Of a stretch of DNA of 64,000 nucleotides, positions 60,087 to 64,000 are shown in pieces. The position numbers and the translations under genes were made by a program. How positions within the stretch are numbered: position 1 is the first letter of the stretch; each line of letters begins with the position of its first letter. The stretch lies in assembly GCA_963813355.1 (NCBI GenBank), contig CAWEYS010000029.1, positions 1 to 64,000 of the forward strand. Reading direction: 5' to 3'. The notes below the pieces were generated by a model. The model saw only the letters and a list, made by a program, of their open reading frames with translations. It did not search any database and had not been told where the DNA came from. Source of the stretch: DATAGF01 sp963813355 (GTDB lineage: Bacteria > Actinomycetota > Thermoleophilia > Miltoncostaeales > Miltoncostaeaceae).

Positions 60087-61824
60087 GGGCGCGCGATGTT
60101 AGCGCGGGCTCCAGCTCCACCCGCCCGCGCAGGGGCTCGACCCGCACGACGCGCGCCTCGAGGACGTCGCCGAGGCGGATGCGCCGGCCGCTCGCCGCGC
60201 CGACCAGGGCCACCCCGAGCGGGTCGGCCCGGTAGTGGTCGTCCTCCAGTCGCCGGGAGGGCAGGAAGCCGGTGAAGACCTCGTCGAAGACCACGAACAG
60301 GCCGGCGTCGATGAGACCGGTGACCGTGCCCGTCACCGGGGCCTCCCAGCCGCGCGCGGCGAGCCGGTCGCGCAGCAGGAAGGCTGCGCAGACGGCGTCG
60401 GCGCGGCGCTCGACCGAGGCCGCCTCGCGCTCGGTCGCCGACGAGTGGTCGGCCGCCTCGTCGAGCTCGGCCGGGCCCGGCCCCGGGCCGCCGATGCCGA
60501 GCGCGTCGAGCAGGCCGCGGTGCACCAGCAGGTCGGGGTAGCGGCGGATCGGCGACGTGAAGTGCAGATAGGCCGGGCTCGCCAGCCCCGAGTGCCCCGG
60601 CTCGGCGGTCGAGTAGTGCGCCTGGCGCAGCGAGCGCAGGACCAGGGGCCACAGCGCCCTGCCGTCGACGCCCCGGGCGGCCACGTAGCGGGCCACGGCC
60701 GCCGCGGCCGCGGCGGCCGCGCGGCGGCACTGGGCCGGGCCGAGCTCGCCGCCCGGCAGCGGCGGGGTGGGCACTCCGAGCTCCTCGAGCTGGGCGTAGA
60801 GCAGCTCGATGCGGCTCGCGGCCGGCTCCTCGTGGTGGCGGAAGACCGTGGGCGCCGCGCGCGCGATCATGTAGCGCGCGACGGCCTCGTTGGCCGCGAT
60901 CATGCACTCCTCCACCAGCGAGTGGGCCGGCGTCTGGCCCTCGAGGCGGATCGCGGCCACCCGGTCGCCCTCGAACCGCACGACCGGCTCGGCCGACTCG
61001 GCCTCGAGCGCGCCCCGCCGCATGCGGCGCTCCCGCAGGGCGGCCGCGAGGCCGGAGGCCCGGCGGACGTCTTCCTCGAGGGCCGCGTCCCCGAGCCCGC
61101 CGCCGGCCAGCAGCGCGTCGACCTCGGGGTAGGTCAGGCGCCGCTCCGAGCGGATGAGGGAGCGCGAGAAGCGCGTCTCCCCCACGGCCCCGTCGGCGTC
61201 GATGACCATCTCGGCCGTGACGGCGGCGCGGTCCACGCCCGGGCGCAGGCTGCACAGGTCCGACGACAGCCGCTCCGGCAGCATCGGCACCACGGCGCCG
61301 GGGACGTAGACCGAGTTGCCGCGGCGCGCGGCCTCGCGGTCGAGCGCGCCGCCCCCCGGGACGAACCGCGACACGTCCGCGATGTGCACCCACAGCCGCA
61401 CCGCCCCGTCGCGCTCGGGCGCCACGGCGATCGCGTCGTCGTGGTCCTTGGCGCCCTCCGGGTCGATGGTGATGACCCGCTGGTCGCGCAGGTCGCGCCG
61501 GCCGCGGTCGCCGGCCACGGCCGAGTCGTCGGCCTCGTCGGCCTCCCGCTGCGCGGCGCGCGGGAAGGCCCGCGCCAGGCCCTCGGCGGCGAGCAGCCCG
61601 GACAGCGCGGCCCGGGGCGACGACGACGGTCCGAGGATCTCGGCCACCCGGCCGGCCCGGCCGCGCATCGTCACGACCACGAGGTCGCCGACCTCCGCGT
61701 CGCCGCGGGCGCCCTTGGCGAGCGGGATCCGCGGCCCGGGCTCGAACGCCGGCTGCGCGGCCGCCCCGCGGCCGGCCGGCACCAGCTCGCAGACCAGGGT
61801 CGCCGCCGGGCCGCCGCGGCTCAT
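60025..61824 (-). CDS. rnr: RNase R / RNase II family exoribonuclease
   Basis: 599 residues, shorter than E. coli RNase R (813) because the N-terminal helix-turn-helix and cold-shock domains are largely missing. The RNB domain has the metal-binding ITIDPEGAKDHDDAIAV near 118, VWVHIADVSRFVPGGGALD near 145, VPMLPERLSSDLCSLRPGVD near 180 and FTSPIRRYPDLLVHRGLLD near 430. A C-terminal S1 domain covers about 510-575. It degrades structured RNA 3' to 5' and works with tmRNA and SmpB to remove non-stop messages, which matches its overlap with smpB. Confidence 0.93.
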   Translation of the reverse strand: MSRGGPAATLVCELVPAGRGAAAQPAFEPGPRIPLAKGARGDAEVGDLVVVTMRGRAGRVAEILGPSSSPRAALSGLLAAEGLARAFPRAAQREADEADDSAVAGDRGRRDLRDQRVITIDPEGAKDHDDAIAVAPERDGAVRLWVHIADVSRFVPGGGALDREAARRGNSVYVPGAVVPMLPERLSSDLCSLRPGVDRAAVTAEMVIDADGAVGETRFSRSLIRSERRLTYPEVDALLAGGGLGDAALEEDVRRASGLAAALRERRMRRGALEAESAEPVVRFEGDRVAAIRLEGQTPAHSLVEECMIAANEAVARYMIARAAPTVFRHHEEPAASRIELLYAQLEELGVPTPPLPGGELGPAQCRRAAAAAAAAVARYVAARGVDGRALWPLVLRSLRQAHYSTAEPGHSGLASPAYLHFTSPIRRYPDLLVHRGLLDALGIGGPGPGPAELDEAADHSSATEREAASVERRADAVCAAFLLRDRLAARGWEAPVTGTVTGLIDAGLFVVFDEVFTGFLPSRRLEDDHYRADPLGVALVGAASGRRIRLGDVLEARVVRVEPLRGRVELEPALTSRAHGDQEEEGRPRRRALSRRRP

Positions 61825-61879
61825 GAGCGTCCTCGACGAGGACCGGCCGCCGCCGAGAGCGGCCGAGTCCGAGGAGGGG

Positions 61880-63079
61880 TCATGGGGCGGCGGCCGCCAG
61901 CGCCAGCCCCCGCTGCAGGGCCTCGTCGCGCGCGGGGGTCGCGGGATCGTCCACGACCCGCACGTCGGGCGGCAGGCCGCGCTTGGCGAGGTCGAAGCCG
62001 TCGGGCGTGAGGTAGCGCGCCGTGGTGAGCTTGAGGGCGCCGCCGTCGCGCAGCGGGCGGGTGCTCTGCACCAGCGCCTTGCCGAACGTGCGCTCGCCGA
62101 CGAGCTCCCCCCGGTCGGCGTCGCGCAGCGCGCCCGCCAGGATCTCGCTCGCGCTGGCGCTGCCGCGGTTGACGAGCACGAACAGGGGCAGGTCGCCGGC
62201 GGCGGGGTCGCCCTCGGTGTCGAAGGTCTTCCGCGGCGAGTGCAGGCCCTCGGTGACGACGACCGGCGTCCCGTCCGGCAGGAACGCGCCCGCGACGCCC
62301 ACGGCCTCGTTCACCAGCCCGCCGGGGTCGCCGCGCAGGTCGAGGACGAGGGCCGTGGCGCCCTTCTCGCGCAGGGCCTCGACCGCGTCGCGCACGGCGT
62401 CGGCGGAGCCCTTGGTGAACTGCGCCAGCTGCAGGTAGCCGATCTTCTCGCCGTCGACCGTAACGACCCGGGAGGCCACCGCCGGCACGCGGATGCGCTG
62501 CCGCTCGAGCTCGTAGTCGCGCGCCGGCGCGTCTCCGCGGGCGATGCCGAGCCGCACGGTGGTGCCCTTGGGCCCTCGGATGCGGGCGATCGCCGCGTCG
62601 AGCCCGGCGCCCGTCACCGGCTTCCCCTCCACCGTGACCAGCCGGTCGCCGGCCCGGATCCCGGCCTCGGCGGCCGGGCTGTCGTCGAAGACCCGCGTGA
62701 TCACGACGCCCCTGCCGCTCGGGGCCACCTGCAGCCCGACCCCGTAGTAGGCGCCCTCGTTGCGCTCGCGCAGGGCCTCGAGCTCGTCCGGGTCGAGGTA
62801 GTCCGTGTAGGGGTCGCCGAGCGAGTCGATCATCGCCTGCACCGACGTGCGCTCGAGCTTGGTCGCGTCGACCGGCTCGTAGTAGTCGCTCTCGAGCACG
62901 TCGAGCACCTGCGAGCCGAGGTCCTCGCCGCTGTCGCCGAGCAGGATGCCGCGGAGCGGATCGGACAGCTGCGTGAGCCCGGTCGCCTGGGCGTGGCCGC
63001 CCACCACGACGCCGCCGACGAACGCGGCCAGCACCACCAGGACGGCGGCGACGACGGCGAGGATCCGGCGCAGGGTCAT
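61880..63079 (-). CDS. S41-family carboxyl-terminal processing peptidase (CtpA-like)
   Basis: 399 residues. An N-terminal membrane anchor (LAVVAAVLVVLAAFVGGVVV) is followed by DSLGDPYTDYLDPDELEALR near 85, a PDZ domain near 105-190 (GVGLQVAPSGRGVVITRVFD) and the S41 core: GYLQLAQFTKGSADAVRDAV near 215, catalytic Ser in LVNRGSASASEILAGALRDA near 303, and Lys in GERTFGKALVQSTRPLRDGG near 328. It cleaves extracytoplasmic proteins from their C-terminus. It is encoded between rnr and ftsX, a familiar arrangement downstream of ftsEX. Confidence 0.95.
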   Translation of the reverse strand: MTLRRILAVVAAVLVVLAAFVGGVVVGGHAQATGLTQLSDPLRGILLGDSGEDLGSQVLDVLESDYYEPVDATKLERTSVQAMIDSLGDPYTDYLDPDELEALRERNEGAYYGVGLQVAPSGRGVVITRVFDDSPAAEAGIRAGDRLVTVEGKPVTGAGLDAAIARIRGPKGTTVRLGIARGDAPARDYELERQRIRVPAVASRVVTVDGEKIGYLQLAQFTKGSADAVRDAVEALREKGATALVLDLRGDPGGLVNEAVGVAGAFLPDGTPVVVTEGLHSPRKTFDTEGDPAAGDLPLFVLVNRGSASASEILAGALRDADRGELVGERTFGKALVQSTRPLRDGGALKLTTARYLTPDGFDLAKRGLPPDVRVVDDPATPARDEALQRGLALAAAAP

Positions 63080-63151
63080 GGTCGTGTGCGGCCGCTCACG
63101 GGGCCGTCCCGATGATAGGGCGCGTCTCCCGGGACGCGTCCCCGGGCGGTC

Positions 63152-64000
63152 TCAGACCTTGAGGAAGCGCCGCAGCGTGATGCCGCTGCCGATCGCGCCC
63201 ACCACCGCGCCGGCGGCGATCAGCACCAGGCCGAGCAGCGGGAAGCCGATCGTGGTGGCCTCGTCGCGCTGCAGCGCGCTGTCGGTGCCGTCGATCCACT
63301 GGTCGACCACGCCGACCTTGACGGCCCAGAGCAGGGCCACCGAGAGCACCGCGCCGACCAGCCCGCAGATGATGCCCTCGATCACGAACGGCCAGCGGAT
63401 GAACCAGTTGGTCGCGCCGACGAGCTTCATCACCTCCACCTCGCGGCGGCGGGCGAAGATCGAGAGGCGGATCGTGTTCCCGATCAGCAGGATCGAGGCC
63501 ACGAGCAGGATCGTGATGAGGGCGAGCCCGGCCCACTGGATGAACCGCGCGACGGTCAGGAGCTTGTCGGTCGTCTCCTCGCCGTACTTGACGCCCAGCG
63601 CCTCGTCGATCGCCGCCGCGGTGCTGATCTGCCGCACCACCTCGTCGGCCTGCTCGGCCTGGCCCGGCTTGATGCGGAAGTTCGCCGGGATCGGGTTCGA
63701 GCTGAGGTAGTCGGTGATCGACGGGTCCTTGAGCCGCTCGCGCAGCTCCGCGAGGGCCTGGTCCTTGTTGATGTAGGTGAACTCGCGGATCAGGCCCTGC
63801 GCCTGCAGGTCCTTGAGCTGGTCCTGCAGCTGGTTCACCTGGGCGACCTTGGCCGTGTCCGAGACGTAGGCCCGGATGTTAACGCGCTCCTTCTGGGAGT
63901 CGACCGACGACTGGACGTAGAGGAACGACGGGATGAACGCCCCGAGGATGAAGACCGCGATCAGCACCGTGACGGTCGCCGCGATCGACACCGCGACGTT
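63152..64000 (-). CDS. ftsX: Cell-division protein FtsX (5' end outside the window)
   Basis: At least 283 residues; the frame is still open at 64000 (…NVAVSIAATVTV), so the first few dozen residues are missing. Four membrane segments: VTVLIAVFILGAFIPSFLY, IQWAGLALITILLVASILLI, VIEGIICGLVGAVLSVALLW and GFPLLGLVLIAAGAVVGAIG. Between the first two lies the extracellular loop (VNIRAYVSDTAKVAQVNQLQ to about residue 155). The cytoplasmic coupling region FARRREVEVMKLVGATNWF is the FtsX signature. With FtsE (expected beyond 64000) it activates peptidoglycan hydrolases at division. Confidence 0.96.
   Translation of the reverse strand, partial: NVAVSIAATVTVLIAVFILGAFIPSFLYVQSSVDSQKERVNIRAYVSDTAKVAQVNQLQDQLKDLQAQGLIREFTYINKDQALAELRERLKDPSITDYLSSNPIPANFRIKPGQAEQADEVVRQISTAAAIDEALGVKYGEETTDKLLTVARFIQWAGLALITILLVASILLIGNTIRLSIFARRREVEVMKLVGATNWFIRWPFVIEGIICGLVGAVLSVALLWAVKVGVVDQWIDGTDSALQRDEATTIGFPLLGLVLIAAGAVVGAIGSGITLRRFLKV

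Overview
The window is GC-rich, densely packed bacterial DNA. Genes often overlap by four bases (ATGA or GTGA) and GTG starts are common. The block infC-rpmI-rplT-rRNA methylase-pheS-pheT-argC-argJ-argB-argD, the MacB-type exporter, and the smpB-rnr-S41 peptidase-ftsX block point to Actinomycetota. The class Thermoleophilia (Solirubrobacterales-like) is my best inference, but no 16S gene is present to settle it.

Positions 1-17,800 form an accessory region. It begins with a compact five-gene operon (751-5371, minus): a TetR repressor, a PEP-utilising swivelling-domain protein, an O-methyltransferase, a separate PEP-synthase-type ATP-grasp protein and a SnoaL-like protein. It is preceded by a clear promoter/operator. 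Together it looks like a split dikinase (phosphotransferase) with tailoring enzymes, and it is the best candidate here for an undescribed small-molecule pathway. The rest of this region mixes intact stand-alone enzymes (FAD monooxygenase, cupin, several alpha/beta hydrolases, SDR, LsrG-like monooxygenase, DAO-type oxidase) with gene fragments, an orphan IS21-type end, two 3' tRNA remnants and a dispersed repeat present in six copies. The tRNA-Ser 3' portion at 16338-16399 may mark the island boundary.

Positions 17,797-33,800 hold dnaE, then an amino-acid catabolism operon (iorAB, amino-acid dehydrogenase, acyl-CoA dehydrogenase, thioesterase) divergent from an Lrp/AsnC regulator. Next come a DUF4394/Calx-beta secreted protein, argG with two coupled propeller-like genes, and an RsbW-type anti-sigma factor.

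Positions 33,889-50,454 hold a MacB-like ABC exporter, the arg cluster, pheST, the IF3-L35-L20 operon, proA with a linked iron-type dehydrogenase, and an HU gene. Positions 50,692-64,000 hold an antiporter, an aldo/keto reductase, a YdeI-family gene, small hypothetical genes, a tmRNA gene (ssrA) not visible as an ORF, lutABC, a damaged lipoprotein gene, smpB, rnr, an S41 peptidase and a partial ftsX.

Single-base frame breaks occur in genes that should be essential or needed (pheT, argD, argJ) as well as in others. The simplest reading is that the sequence carries small indel errors, so a frameshift here is not in itself proof of a pseudogene.
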